Below are positions 10,561 to 20,821 of a stretch of DNA of 64,000 nucleotides, one piece after another. This stretch comes from Nematopogon swammerdamellus (lineage: Eukaryota > Arthropoda > Insecta > Lepidoptera > Adelidae). The stretch lies in the NCBI GenBank assembly GCA_946902875.1, contig OX336355.1:9879347-9943346 (forward strand). Direction: 5' to 3'. The notes under the pieces are model-generated. The model saw nothing but the letters and a program-made list of their open reading frames with translations, did no database searches and was not told where the DNA came from. The number at the start of each line of letters is the position of its first letter. The stretch's first letter is position 1. Both the position numbers and the translations under genes were made by a program.

Positions 10561-11194
10561 ACCAAAGAAACCTTTTACTAAACTCTCACTCACTCACTGA
10601 AGGCAGAAATAACATTTCAATATGGCGCGTTTAGAATTGCACCATCGCTCGTCGGCTACTCCGATCAGCTACTTACTTTCTTTCTTTAGGTCCACTTTAG
10701 AGCTACTGCTATAGCTGATGCTGTGCCATCCGGCTGATTCTGGCAGTTCAGCAGAACTGCTGCATGAATGAAAAGACGAAAAGGCGGTTGAAACGTACCT
10801 ATATTAATACAACGTGATATGATAACGCACATATAAGTTCAGTTTACATGTTGTTGATTTGGAAGTAGTAGGCCGAATGGTGAAAAAGAGCTCATGCATG
10901 ACAGTTCTTTTATAGCATCGGAACAAAAAAGACAACTCTTTTTCCAGCTGTCCAGAACATTCTAAGCCACCGATTATTATCAACGAAAATTCGGCCAAAA
11001 AAAAATCGGCCAAGTGAGAGGTTCACTCACGCACGGAGGGTTTCCGTAGATCCGCCACACCATACCTGTAATAATAAAAAGAAGAAGCTGTCAGAAAAAA
11101 GAAGAAGCTGTCAAAGTGACAGGTCGCAAATTTTTTTTCTCAAAAATGAAAAAAATTTAAAACCGAGTTCTGAGGGCAAAGAAGCCGAGTTCGC
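10561..11194. other. No gene seen
   Basis: Unremarkable sequence with a short direct repeat of AAAAGAAGAAGCTGTCA (about 11077-11113). No domain-bearing ORF. Confidence 0.5.
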
Positions 11195-11700
11195 GTGTAT
11201 GCGCGGCCCCACCACCACCGGCGCAGCACCCCGCATGGTGTGCAACACCATGCGACCACCACCAGCGCCGCCGCTCGGCACCCCCGGAATATGGTGACGA
11301 CTTGTACAAGACAGCACGGCAGAAGACAGGGACACGCCCGGCGTCCCCGCCCCGGGCCAGAGGAGGGCGCGGTGAGGGCGCACCGCAGCTTGCGTGGGGT
11401 CTGCCGCGCCAGCAGCGCGCCGCCGCTCCGCACGATTACGCCGCCATCCTCGCTTACACCGACGACGACGTTGACGTGTCCCTGTGTCTCGCTCACCTGC
11501 CACTTCTTAGACGACAGCGCACACCCACCACCAAGGTTCGCCGAACAACATCGCGCTCCCGCCACAAGACCTACGACGGGACGACGATGTCCGCCACATC
11601 AACCGGCCTGCTTGGGGCTATCGGGGCTTTGTGCTCTGACTACGGCCCCCGCTACCGGCGTGGCGGTACGGTGCGCAACGGCAGCGCACGCACAAGAATC
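11195..11700 (+). pseudogene. Relic of the N-terminal region of an R4/Dong-like LINE
   Basis: This GC-rich patch in AT-rich surroundings resembles the 5' Pro/Arg/Ala-rich part of the LINE ORF at 48059-51820. For example GGGGCTATCGGGG followed by CGGCCCCCGCTACCGGCG matches GGGGCCGTCGGGG followed by CAGCCCCCGCTACCGATGG at about 48480-48530. Long ORFs exist in several frames on both strands, as expected for GC-rich sequence, and none carries a recognisable domain. RT and endonuclease parts are absent. Confidence 0.45.
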
Positions 11701-11829
11701 AAGATCAATGAAAGGACTGCGTGTCGTCGCCCCGCAGCCGCACATAGGGGCCTTAGTATGGAGAGAGTTGGCGAAAACTCGAAAAGTAAAATGACGATTA
11801 GGGCCTTTATTTTTATGCGAATATAAAGT

Positions 11830-12554
11830 TTATTGACCCCCGCAGCGACATGTATCGTCAAAACTATGAACGAATTACAACGCTCGCTGCAATAACAGTC
11901 GCAAGTTGCTTATTCTCTCGAGAGTGCTTGCCTGCGACAAATTAGTACCTCGAGTGAAATGTTTAAAATTATTTTGTGTTCGCTTTGTTATTGATTAATT
12001 AACTATTTTTGCAATGGGTGATGTACCTACAGGTGAGTACTTTGTTTTGTCATTATTACTTTATATTTACAATAAACTGAAGTAGCTTAACACATATAAG
12101 ACAAAGTGCAGTCGAAATCTCCTAGAAAATAAAAATGATAAATACTTGCTGAAAGGTTTAGTAATGCGCCAAACTATATCAAGCTGGAATTTCCCTTTTT
12201 TCTTGTAAGTGAACTTATCTAATATTATTATCACAAAAAAAAGTTTGCACATATTTGCACTATTTTGATTTATAATTAAATATTCAAGTCCCGTCGAAAG
12301 TATCAGTTTTAAAGCGGGTAACTACCTGAGTCAGATTTCCGTTACGTACACCTTATTACGATCTCACTGGTAGTATTATTCAAAGGTACCAAACCCTTCC
12401 CCCCGCTAGGGGCAATCCCCGTTGGGTACCTCCCACCCCCTACCCTTCCCCTCACTCCCTCCGTCCGCCAGGATAACTTATTTTTTACTTTACTTGCCCT
12501 GTTTTTATTCTGCTTGCCTATTTTTAGTGTTGGTTCAGTTCCGAAGACCAGTCC
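11830..12554. other. AT-rich DNA with one candidate first exon
   Basis: No repeats were recognised. The only coding-like signal is an ATG at 12014 followed after 19 bases by a strong splice-donor match (ACAG then GTGAGT at 12033-12038), encoding MGDVPT. It is a weak candidate 5' exon of a host gene, with no downstream exon identified. Confidence 0.2.
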
Positions 12555-12800
12555 AGACCAGTACCATCGAGCTGGTCTGATGATGGAGACGAAAGGTGGC
12601 CATAGGGACTCCTACACTATACACATGATAAACCCTTCGTGTTTGAGCTCGTTGGATTTATCTTGACAAGCAATTACTTTAGACCTAAGTGATGTCCAAG
12701 GTCTGATGATGAAACGGAAGGGGCCATAGGAACTTCTAAACTACACAAGATAAACTCATCGTGTTCCGGCTCGTTTGATTTGTCTTGATGAGTAATAATT
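12555..12800 (+). repeat. Degenerate direct duplication, about 120-130 bp unit
   Basis: Two diverged copies (about 12555-12675 and 12686-12800) share GGTCTGATGATG, GGCCATAGG, a TACAC then AGATAAAC or GATAAACCC block, CGTGTT, GCTCGTT and ATTT then TCTTGA. The copies lie nearly head to tail. Origin unknown. Confidence 0.5.
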
Positions 12801-13130
12801 AAAATGCACAAAATAAAATATAAAAAAAAAACACAAAAACAAGCTTTTATATTCAAAAAAATTAAGCTTTAAAAAATAAAATGTTGCAATGAAATAAATT
12901 CTCACCTTTTTATGAATATTTCGCGACAAGCTTTTAAAAGCTACTTTTTTTCAATATAAAAGCTTCTTTTTAATTTTTTTTTATTTAATTTTTTTTTTGT
13001 TTTGTTATTAATATTATTTCTTTAATAAATTATTATTATTTAGCTGCCACTAATGTAGTTTTTTTTTTTTTTTTTGATAATTAAACACTGCAGCAATTAT
13101 CGCCAACTTTTGCTCATTTTGGCCCCTATG
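12801..13130. other. AT-rich low-complexity DNA
   Basis: Runs of T and A with degenerate AAGCTTTTA motifs. No gene. Confidence 0.5.
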
Positions 13131-13134
13131 TGGC

Positions 13135-13250
13135 CGGTGGATACGGAGCTCTCCGAGATGGGGGTGGTGGTGGCCTACGTGTCTAGTACCACCACCTACC
13201 GCTCGAAGCTTAGTCTCGCGTCGTCTCGGAGAGCTCCGTAGCCACGGCCT
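13135..13250. repeat. Inverted repeat with a GC-rich loop
   Basis: Arms TACGGAGCTCTCCGAGA (about 13141) and TCTCGGAGAGCTCCGTA (about 13225) are perfect inverses around a loop rich in GGTGGT and CCACCACC. This suggests a small hairpin or MITE end. Confidence 0.5.
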
Positions 13251-13462
13251 GCACCCGCCGGCGTGCTTGGAGGTCCGCCTCCCGCCGCCGGCGAGAATAC
13301 CGTTTTTTGTTTTTGTCTGTTTCTATTAATTTTGCATAGGTATTTTATTTCATAAATATATAAAATTAATATAAATATGTACACAAAAAACGTGAAATAA
13401 AGAAAAAATAATAACAAATAATAAAAATTTATAATCTATGATCTTATAATATTATGTATAAG

Positions 13463-13680
13463 TACCTGGGCGACCGAGCTTCGCTCGGCGTCTACACCTA
13501 TCTAGATAAACTTTAAAAAAATTACATTATCTACATACAAAATTTCATCCAAATCGTTAGAACCGTTTCCGAGAAACCAATTAGATATATATATATACAC
13601 AAGTTTAGCTCACTTAAAGTAATAGGATTCTGATCAACTGACGACGACCCATAAAGGGCCGAAATATTTTGTGTTTTTGT
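13463..13680 (+). repeat. Short lepidopteran-type repeat (GACCGAGCTTCGCTCGG)
   Basis: Begins with GGGCGACCGAGCTTCGCTCG and continues through TTCATCCAAATCGTTAGAACC, GTTTCCGAGA and an AT-repeat. A second, more diverged copy is at 45705-45915. The type is widespread in moths and butterflies. No coding capacity. Confidence 0.5.
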
Positions 13681-13913
13681 ATATTATATTAGTTTAAATT
13701 GAAAATACAAAATAAACTTAAAAGTATTTTTTTTATTAATATAAACTAAAACAAAAATAAGATTAATAAAAAAGCCACGAAATTGGTAACAAAAATATAA
13801 TTTATTGCTAAATACCTGTAAAAAAACATATCCGTATAACTTTTGTCTGTTTGCAATGAAAACTAGGTAGTTTTTACATGTGTAGCGCCAACTATTATTT
13901 AGTAGCGTGATAA

Positions 13914-14008
13914 TTGATTCTTAGCACGTAATAATTGATTCTTATTATGTAATAATTGATTCTTAGCACGCTCCTTGTATGGGGATCCCCCCCCCCCCCC
14001 CCCCCCCC
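13914..14008 (+). repeat. Three tandem about 23-bp units and a C homopolymer
   Basis: The motif TAATTGATTCTTA occurs three times at 23-bp-scale spacing (about 13910-13970), followed by a run of 22 C at 13987-14008. Confidence 0.6.
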
Positions 14009-14029
14009 GCTACTTTTTGCTTTTTTATT

Positions 14030-14210
14030 ATTTGTTGGCATATCCGCCATAATAATATATATTCTGTGAAATTTTCAACCGGCTACCTATTACGATTCAA
14101 AATATATAGCCCTAGGACGGACGGATGGACAGACAGACAGACAGACAGAAAGACGGCGTAGGCTTAGTAATAGGCTTCCGTATGAATAAGGAACCCTAAA
14201 AAATTACTGC
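14030..14210 (-). repeat. AGGGTTCCGTA-family repeat fragment
   Basis: Reverse orientation: ends GGAACCCTAA at about 14190-14200, with an (ACAG)n stretch and ATTTTCAACCGGCTACCTAT. See the near-complete copy at 57087-57595. Confidence 0.6.
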
Positions 14211-14924
14211 ATGGCTATCGGCCAGTGTAATATGGAAATCTTTTGTTTGCTAGATTTTTTTTTATTTTACCCGAAATACCTAACGTACTAACTATATACT
14301 CGATTTTCTTGCTAGAAAATTGGGCACCAGAACAGGCGCGGCGCGGAGCGTGGGCGTGAGTAGCTTGTACTAAACCGGTCAAGTGCGAGTTTGACTTGTT
14401 AGCCGAGGATTACGGTATATGTACATAATATGTACAAACACAAGTGGAGAAAATGTAATTTTAAATTCTTCAGACATTTAGTATTTTTGTAATATGGCCC
14501 CATTTGGCTGAAATACAGAAATAAATAAATAAAAACCGTATATGTGTAATATTATAATTTTACACATATAATATTGTAATATTACACTTTTAATATTATT
14601 TTAGTTTTACTTTATATGAGTTTAAGTTTATTTTGTATTTTCTCTAAAGACAGTTCTCCTAAAAGCTGGTCCAATTCCTGAAAAGTTTTTTTCGAGACAC
14701 CTTTGACCGCCCGCCGCGCCGCCTGGCCACGTGTAGCTTTCGTTTAAAATCAGTTGTGGGCAGCTCGATATGCCCACCTGGCCTGTGTCGATAAATAACC
14801 GGAAGGATTCGTCCGTCCAGACCTCAATAAAACATCTTAATCTGATGGTGCCGCCCCGCCCGTTTCCACACCACACCATGACGATACTTTTGTGATATGC
14901 GTTGGCAATTTGAGTGTCGGCACA
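14211..14924. other. No gene seen; AT-rich with a small palindrome
   Basis: Contains inverted TATATGTGTAA / TTACACATATA near 14540-14572. The ORF at 14628-14933 (minus) has no recognisable domain. Confidence 0.45.
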
Positions 14925-15720
14925 GTTGGCCAACTATTTTGTTTTCTTTTTTAGTGTTCCGTATCCGTACGGAAGCGTATTACTAAGCCTACGCCGCCGT
15001 CTGTATGTCTGTCCGTCCGATGGCTGTAATCTTTTAAACCCGTTATAATAGCGGATATGCCAGCAGATAATAAAAAAAAACCTGCCAAGTGCACGTCGGT
15101 CTCGCGCACCGAGGTTTCCGCACCACAAAGCAAAAACACGGTTCTTGTATGGCGACCCCCTTAATTTTTTCCTTTTTCTATTATTTATTATTTATTGTTA
15201 TATATTCCATAATAAATAACACATATTCTGTGAAAATTTGAACCGGCTAGCTATTACGGTTCCAAAGATACAGCAGTAGGACAGAGGGACAGACGGCGTA
15301 GGTTTTTTTTGTTTTTTGTTTTTTATGGAAACTCGACACGGTTGGCTACATCACCTACATCACAGGTTTAGTAATAGGTTTACGTACCCTGTAGAAAAAG
15401 TAAAAATTGAAGGGCGGTCCCCATACAATTATCGTAATGCTCGTATGTGGAAGAGCCAGCGCATAATGGCGTGATAAATGATAATTTAACTAACATTTTG
15501 AACCGAAAGGTATGCTCATTGTCACCGATAGATGGCGTGGGGGATACGAAACATTCAACAGTATTTTTACTCTATTGTAAAAACGGTAATATCGTACATA
15601 CAAGCGTTAAACTTTGTGTAATTAATAATTATAGTGCAAACACCAAAGCAAAACTACAAAATAAAAACCGGCAAATTACGTAGACGGGACGGAACCCTCG
15701 GTGCGCGAGTTTTTTTTAAC
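14925..15720. repeat. Mosaic of AGGGTTCCGTA-family fragments with a SINE B fragment
   Basis: Plus-oriented fragment 14945-15135 (TTAGTGTTCCGTATCCGTAC at the start, then CTGTATGTCTGTCCGTCC). A reverse fragment covers 15150-15310. A 40-bp SINE B head is at 15325-15365 (GACACGGTTGGCTACATCAC). Further family D pieces lie at 15366-15425 and 15690-15715. Repeated insertion of one family into itself would explain it. Confidence 0.55.
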
Positions 15721-16621
15721 CCAATAGGCTGTCGTTTTTCTAACTTAATATCGTTTGACTGGAAGTAATTGCATTCTACAAAAAGTTTAATGCGTAAATA
15801 CGTACAAAACGTTTCACCGAATTTAAAATTACCCAAAGTTCAGCGTATTGTGCGACCGACATTGGGCTTTTAAAAGTTTTTCTCCGTGCGACAAGTAACA
15901 AATAACAAAGAATAAATACAAGTAGAGCTTGAGACAATTTCGATGTAATCCTATCTGAGTTTGTATTGAAAAGACTAGAAGAAAATGTTTCTATACAAAA
16001 TAAAAATAAGCACCTCACCACTTCAGCATAAAAGTAAAGAAGTTGTGATTTCCAACGGCGCCATATTTTTTTTTTTACTTTCGTTTCTTATTATCTGTAT
16101 TTCAATCTCAACATGTTCCGAACTTAGACTCGCCTCGAATTTCCTTCGAGACTTAGTTATTGGAGTTGCCTTAACAAAGTTTCGGTAAAGTTTTGAATGC
16201 TTTGATATTTTAGACATCCGCGATAAACATCGCGGGCGGTGGTCAATAAATTTTTTTTTTTGTAAGTCTAATAAGTTGGTTCAAGACGTACGCACGTACC
16301 ATAGGGTAGAGTCCAAAATATCTTGACTACCAGTGTATTTAGTAGTACGTAGGTACGTAGTATTTAAAGGGGACAGAGTAAATTATTTGGCGTTGTGGTT
16401 CAGTAGTTACACTTGTTTAAATTAGACATAGTCAGAGAAAGATTTTTTAGACATTTACAAAATGTATTTTCTTCTATCCAACCTTGATCAATTCAGCACA
16501 TGTATGTAATTCGTCTAATTCCTTTCGTGTGACGGTGACGGATATTATAATATTAACTTAAATTCTCCGACAATCCGAAAACGTCATATTTCATTACACA
16601 TTCTAATACATACTTTATTGT
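15721..16621. other. No gene seen
   Basis: AT-rich intergenic DNA. ORFs at 15776-16021 and 15985-16188 look random (low-complexity, no motif). Confidence 0.45.
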
Positions 16622-16880
16622 ACCGTGTGGGGTCGGTACTTGAAAAGAATAGCCCTAATGCATCTCTCCCCGTGCATGTCTTAAAAGGCTACTAAGGGAT
16701 AAGGACAAGATGCCGTGCTAAAGGGCGACCGGTTAGGCACCTCTCACCTTGGCGCGGTCCTTCCACCGAGTCATGCAGCAGGTGGGTCTTCGTGCCTTAC
16801 TTGCTGCTTAATAGTTATCTTGTCCTATTACTTTGCTAAACGTGGTGGTCGGTGTTGTGCTGTAATTTACCAGAGTGCGG
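16622..16880 (-). repeat. SINE family A copy
   Basis: Reverse copy running from GTGTGGGGTCGGTACTTGAA through CATCTCTCCCCGTGCATG to CGGTGTTGTGCTG. It lies just outside the left target duplication of the Loa-like LINE. Confidence 0.7.
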
Positions 16881-17173
16881 CGCCAACGCTTCACGCGATT
16901 GGTTCGTCAAGTGACGAACCAATCGTCAGTCAGCGTCAGTCGACGCTCGTCCTATTGGGTTCACACGCGTCGTTCGACTACTATATACACTTGTGTACGT
17001 ACAATGCTAGTCCACTGTCCATATGTGCTCATGATTCGTGAAAGCAACCATAAGTTTAGTATAATATTGTTGTTGTTGTTGTTGTTGTTGTTGTTAGGTT
17101 TGGGGTTGGCTCTAGGCCTGCAAACTAATCCCGCTTGGTTGGGGACCTTCGTGCAAAACCCCGCAGTCTCCAG

Positions 17174-20100
17174 CTATCCCAGCCAGCCTATGTCTTCCAT
17201 GAAAGCCACAAGTCGACCGGGGTGTCTGCAGACCGCCGCAACGGAAGATGGGGAGCGGAGTATGTCCCTTCGTTGGTTGTCAAGCACACTGCACTCCAAC
17301 AAAACATGCTCGGCCGTTTCATCCGTCGCCAAGCATCCTCTGCATAGTGGACTATCCGTAATACCCATCGTGTGTAGATGTTTATTTAGTGAGCAGTGGC
17401 CGCTCATCAGACCAACGGCTATTCTTAGCTTAGCCCGGGCCAGGCTGATAAGCTTCCGAGCCAGCCTTCGGTCTGGTTTAGGAAGGGCAGCTCTCGACTG
17501 TCTGCACTCTGAGAGACCCTTCCATCTGTCCCTGTGTTTCCGTGATGTCCACGCGTGCAACCAAGATCTCTGTGTGCTGGCTGACGGCATTATCACGGGT
17601 TCCGCTCCTATAGGTATAGTTCTGGATCCTCTTCGGGCGAGGTCATCAGCACTGTCATTTCCGTCGTCTTCGTTGTGGCCTTTTATCCACTGGAGGATCA
17701 CCCTGTTATTATTACCTGCAACCTTCTCCAGGGCCCCACGACATTGTAGCACTAGGCCTGAGGTACACCTCTTGCTCTTCAGTGCCATAAGTGTCGCTGC
17801 GCTATCTGAGAGTATCTTGATAATGTACCCTGATACGCCCATCTCAGTCACAGCGGTTGCCACTTGTAGCACCCCGATTACTTCCGTTTGGAAAACGGTT
17901 GAGTGTGCACCAAGTGGTACTGATCTGTTAATGTTCAGCTCCAGTGAGAAAATGCCCGCACCGGTTCCGCTGCTTGTCCGTGACCCGTCTGTAAAGATTC
18001 TGAGTTCCGTCTCACTAGATGGGCCAGGGGTTCTTGGTCCTATTATGACCTCGAAATGTTTTTCGAAGACGTGGGTGGTGGGTATCCGATCGGAACCTGC
18101 CCTTAATAGGGGTAGTTCATTGCACATCGTGTTCAGGACACTTGTGTGCTTTACTGGTTCGTCCCCTTTCCATAATCCTAGCGCATTGAGCCTTAGTGCG
18201 GACGCCGCTGCCTCCTGTCTGACAAAAAGGTCCAGCGGCGTCAGACAGAGCATGGCTTCAATGGCAACCGTGGGTGTTGTGCGCATACAACCCGTAATGC
18301 CTATGCAGGCAAGCCTCTGCAGCTTCTCTAATTGCATCGTTGTGGTCCGCAGTTTGGATCTGGGCCACCAGACCACGGCTCCGTAAGATAGCATCGGTCT
18401 CACTATGGCAGTGTACATCCACTGAGTAATTTTGGGGGTTACACCCCATGTTTTTCCCAGCAGCCTGCGACACTGCCAGAATGAGACAGTTGCTTTTTGT
18501 ATTTTTTGGTCCAAGTGCCTACTCCAGTTGAGTTTATTGTCAAGAATAATGCCCAGATACTTGACTTGCTCTGACATTGTTAGCATTGTCCCATTAAGCG
18601 TCGGGTATCTAAGGTTCCCGAGCTTTCTTTTGTTCGTGAAGAGAACCATCTCTGTCTTCTTCGCGTTCACCGACAGAGATTGTTCCTTGCACCAGTCCTC
18701 AATGATCTTGAGAGCCCCTTGCATCACTTCACACAGTATCGTTTCGAAGCTCCCATTTATGAGGATGGCAATGTCATCCGCATAGCCGACCGTGTAGTAC
18801 CCGGCCTCGTTTAGGCGCCTTAAGAGGCCGTCCACCACAAAGTCCCACAACAGCGGTGACAACACCCCTCCCTGTGGGCAGCCTCTAGCGACTAGAGCCC
18901 TCGTTGTGTCTGCCACCGTCACTTGAACCGCTCTGAGCTTCAGCATGTTGTCTATCCAGCCACTGATTGTGGAATCAACACCATACTGTGTCAGAGCCTG
19001 CCCAATACTTCCAAAGGTCGTTTTATCGAACGCGCCCTCTATGTCGATAAAAACGCCTAGGGTTGACATTTTGTTTTCTAGAGCCTGCTCAATTTTGTGC
19101 ACTACTGCATGTAGTGCAGATTCTGTTGAGCGGCCTGGCATGTATGCATGTTGCTGCTTGTGTAACGGATGATGTTTCAGCGTCACATCCCTAATTTCAC
19201 GGTCACAAAGCCTTTCCAGTGTTTTAAGTAAAAACGAGGTCAGGCTAATCGGCCGGTACGACTTGGCAAGTGAGTACTCGCTCCTGCCAGGTTTTGGGAT
19301 AAAGATCACTTTAACCTCACGCCATCCCCTGGGGACGTACTTATGGGCAATGCAGGCTCTGAAGATCCTCACCAGTATTGGGACCAGGATCTTTGAGCAC
19401 CACTGCAATTGCGCCGGATAAATGCCATCTAGCCCAGGTGATTTATAAGGGAGAAAGCTCTCTATGGCCCAAACTACCTTTTCATGCGTTACTACGCGTT
19501 GAGCCGTGTCCCAGTCTACGTTGGTCGGTTGACTCCCTGTGGTTTCAACCCAGTTGATCTGGTCGGCTATACTGCACTCGGGGAAGTGTGTGTCGAGCAG
19601 GACTTTACACATTTCCGGTACGGTGTTGGTGTATGTACCATCTGGTTTCCTCAGGCTTCCCATCTGCTGATCTGGCTCTCCTGAGAGTAGTTTCTTGATT
19701 CTGGCTGCCTGTGTGGTGGTCTCTATACTGCTGCAGAACCTCCTCCAGGCATCCCTTCTTTTGGCCCTTACCCTTTTCTTGAAGTGGTTCAGGGCCTCTT
19801 TGTAGTTCGCTAGGTCCGAGTTTTCTTTAGTATACCGCGCCCTGTTCTGGAGTCGTCTTAGTTTCCTTCGGAGATTCTCCAGTACTGGGCACCATTGTTT
19901 CTCTCCCTTTCCGGGGCCGTCATTTGCTTCTGCAAGCGGACAGGCTTCCTCGAAACTTTGGGTTAGTTCTGAAGTTAACTTTTCCACAGATAACTCAAGA
20001 TCGTTGATTGTATGTACGACTTCGGGGATGTCGAAGCACCCAAGCTTACCCTCAACCAAGCTCCTGTAATGGGCCTTGTTGGTTTTCCTTGGGTTTCTTC

Positions 20101-20812
20101 GTATCTCCCTCTTCGTGATGTTTGCTGTAATTTCAAAACAAAGCCACCTATGATCGGAGCATGACATTTCTCTAGAGACATACCACCCGCGCACCATGTT
20201 GACAGTTTTGTCTGTCGCCAGTGTTATGTCAATGACTGTCTCAAACCTGGTTGTTACAAAAGTGGGCTCCGACCCCTTGTTAAGAATTTGCATTTTAGTG
20301 GTTAGTAGGTATTCGTATAGTGAGTTACCTCTGTCATTGTTACGTGCGTTCCCCCAAACCTGGTGGTGTGCGTTGGAGTCGCACCCTATGATGAGGTGCT
20401 CGTCATTGTCCTCGCAGAAGCGCGCCAGTTCTTCCATCTTGCTCGATGGAGCCGGCTCTCTACAGTCCAGGTAGCAGGACGCCAGGATGATGCCCTTCGT
20501 GCCCGCTCCCTCGACTCCAAGGAGCCGGATGACGGTGTGGTCACAGTCAGTAAACTGGTTGAGCAGCGTTGCTGTAAAAAGACTCGGAACAAATATACAA
20601 GTTCTGGTCCTGTTAGATGCGGTGTCAAGATAGAGTTTACCGCGTAGGTTACCCAGGCCACAGACCCTGCCCCCACGAACCCATGGCTCCTGCAGCAGAG
20701 CTACGGTTTCACAACATGTCTCAAGCTTACCGTGTAAGGTTGCAGAAGCCATTTGCGAGTGCTGGAGATTGGCCTGAATAACTTTGATGCTCGGACTGTG
20801 TGAGACTGCCAT
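17174..20812 (-). CDS. Loa-like LINE ORF2: endonuclease, reverse transcriptase, RNase H, zinc knuckle
   Basis: 1,212 aa from the ATG at 20812. The AP endonuclease (about 9-245) has IQANLQHSQ (Asn15), LLQEPW (Glu42), GCDSNAHH and SDHRWL. The reverse transcriptase has SYRPISLTSFLLKTLERL, VFIDIEGAFDKTTF, RGCPQGGVLSPLLW and catalytic YADD at 677-680. RNase H (about 935-1065) has FTDGSRTSSG, FQTEVIGV, ILSDSAATL and GNDSADDLARRG. A C-terminal CCHC knuckle (CRGC then AEHVLLEC) lies near residue 1155. All catalytic residues are visible and no stop interrupts the frame. The protein would nick DNA, reverse-transcribe the element's RNA and degrade the RNA strand. Retention of RNase H separates it from the Jockey-like element at 6740. 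Start and spacing: ORF1 stops 9 bases upstream, suggesting translation by reinitiation. Confidence 0.95.
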   Translation of the reverse strand: MAVSHSPSIKVIQANLQHSQMASATLHGKLETCCETVALLQEPWVRGGRVCGLGNLRGKLYLDTASNRTRTCIFVPSLFTATLLNQFTDCDHTVIRLLGVEGAGTKGIILASCYLDCREPAPSSKMEELARFCEDNDEHLIIGCDSNAHHQVWGNARNNDRGNSLYEYLLTTKMQILNKGSEPTFVTTRFETVIDITLATDKTVNMVRGWYVSREMSCSDHRWLCFEITANITKREIRRNPRKTNKAHYRSLVEGKLGCFDIPEVVHTINDLELSVEKLTSELTQSFEEACPLAEANDGPGKGEKQWCPVLENLRRKLRRLQNRARYTKENSDLANYKEALNHFKKRVRAKRRDAWRRFCSSIETTTQAARIKKLLSGEPDQQMGSLRKPDGTYTNTVPEMCKVLLDTHFPECSIADQINWVETTGSQPTNVDWDTAQRVVTHEKVVWAIESFLPYKSPGLDGIYPAQLQWCSKILVPILVRIFRACIAHKYVPRGWREVKVIFIPKPGRSEYSLAKSYRPISLTSFLLKTLERLCDREIRDVTLKHHPLHKQQHAYMPGRSTESALHAVVHKIEQALENKMSTLGVFIDIEGAFDKTTFGSIGQALTQYGVDSTISGWIDNMLKLRAVQVTVADTTRALVARGCPQGGVLSPLLWDFVVDGLLRRLNEAGYYTVGYADDIAILINGSFETILCEVMQGALKIIEDWCKEQSLSVNAKKTEMVLFTNKRKLGNLRYPTLNGTMLTMSEQVKYLGIILDNKLNWSRHLDQKIQKATVSFWQCRRLLGKTWGVTPKITQWMYTAIVRPMLSYGAVVWWPRSKLRTTTMQLEKLQRLACIGITGCMRTTPTVAIEAMLCLTPLDLFVRQEAAASALRLNALGLWKGDEPVKHTSVLNTMCNELPLLRAGSDRIPTTHVFEKHFEVIIGPRTPGPSSETELRIFTDGSRTSSGTGAGIFSLELNINRSVPLGAHSTVFQTEVIGVLQVATAVTEMGVSGYIIKILSDSAATLMALKSKRCTSGLVLQCRGALEKVAGNNNRVILQWIKGHNEDDGNDSADDLARRGSRTIPIGAEPVIMPSASTQRSWLHAWTSRKHRDRWKGLSECRQSRAALPKPDRRLARKLISLARAKLRIAVGLMSGHCSLNKHLHTMGITDSPLCRGCLATDETAEHVLLECSVLDNQRRDILRSPSSVAAVCRHPGRLVAFMEDIGWLG

Positions 20813-20821
20813 TCCCAAGGA

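Noticed and set aside
11111..11826. Several 130-199 aa ORFs in a GC-rich patch
   Set aside because: Open in many frames because of base composition; only a weak match to a LINE N-terminus.
16875..18386. 503-aa ORF on the plus strand
   Set aside because: It lies antisense to the Loa-like ORF2 and its 3' tail; composition and lack of domains mark it as a shadow of the real gene.
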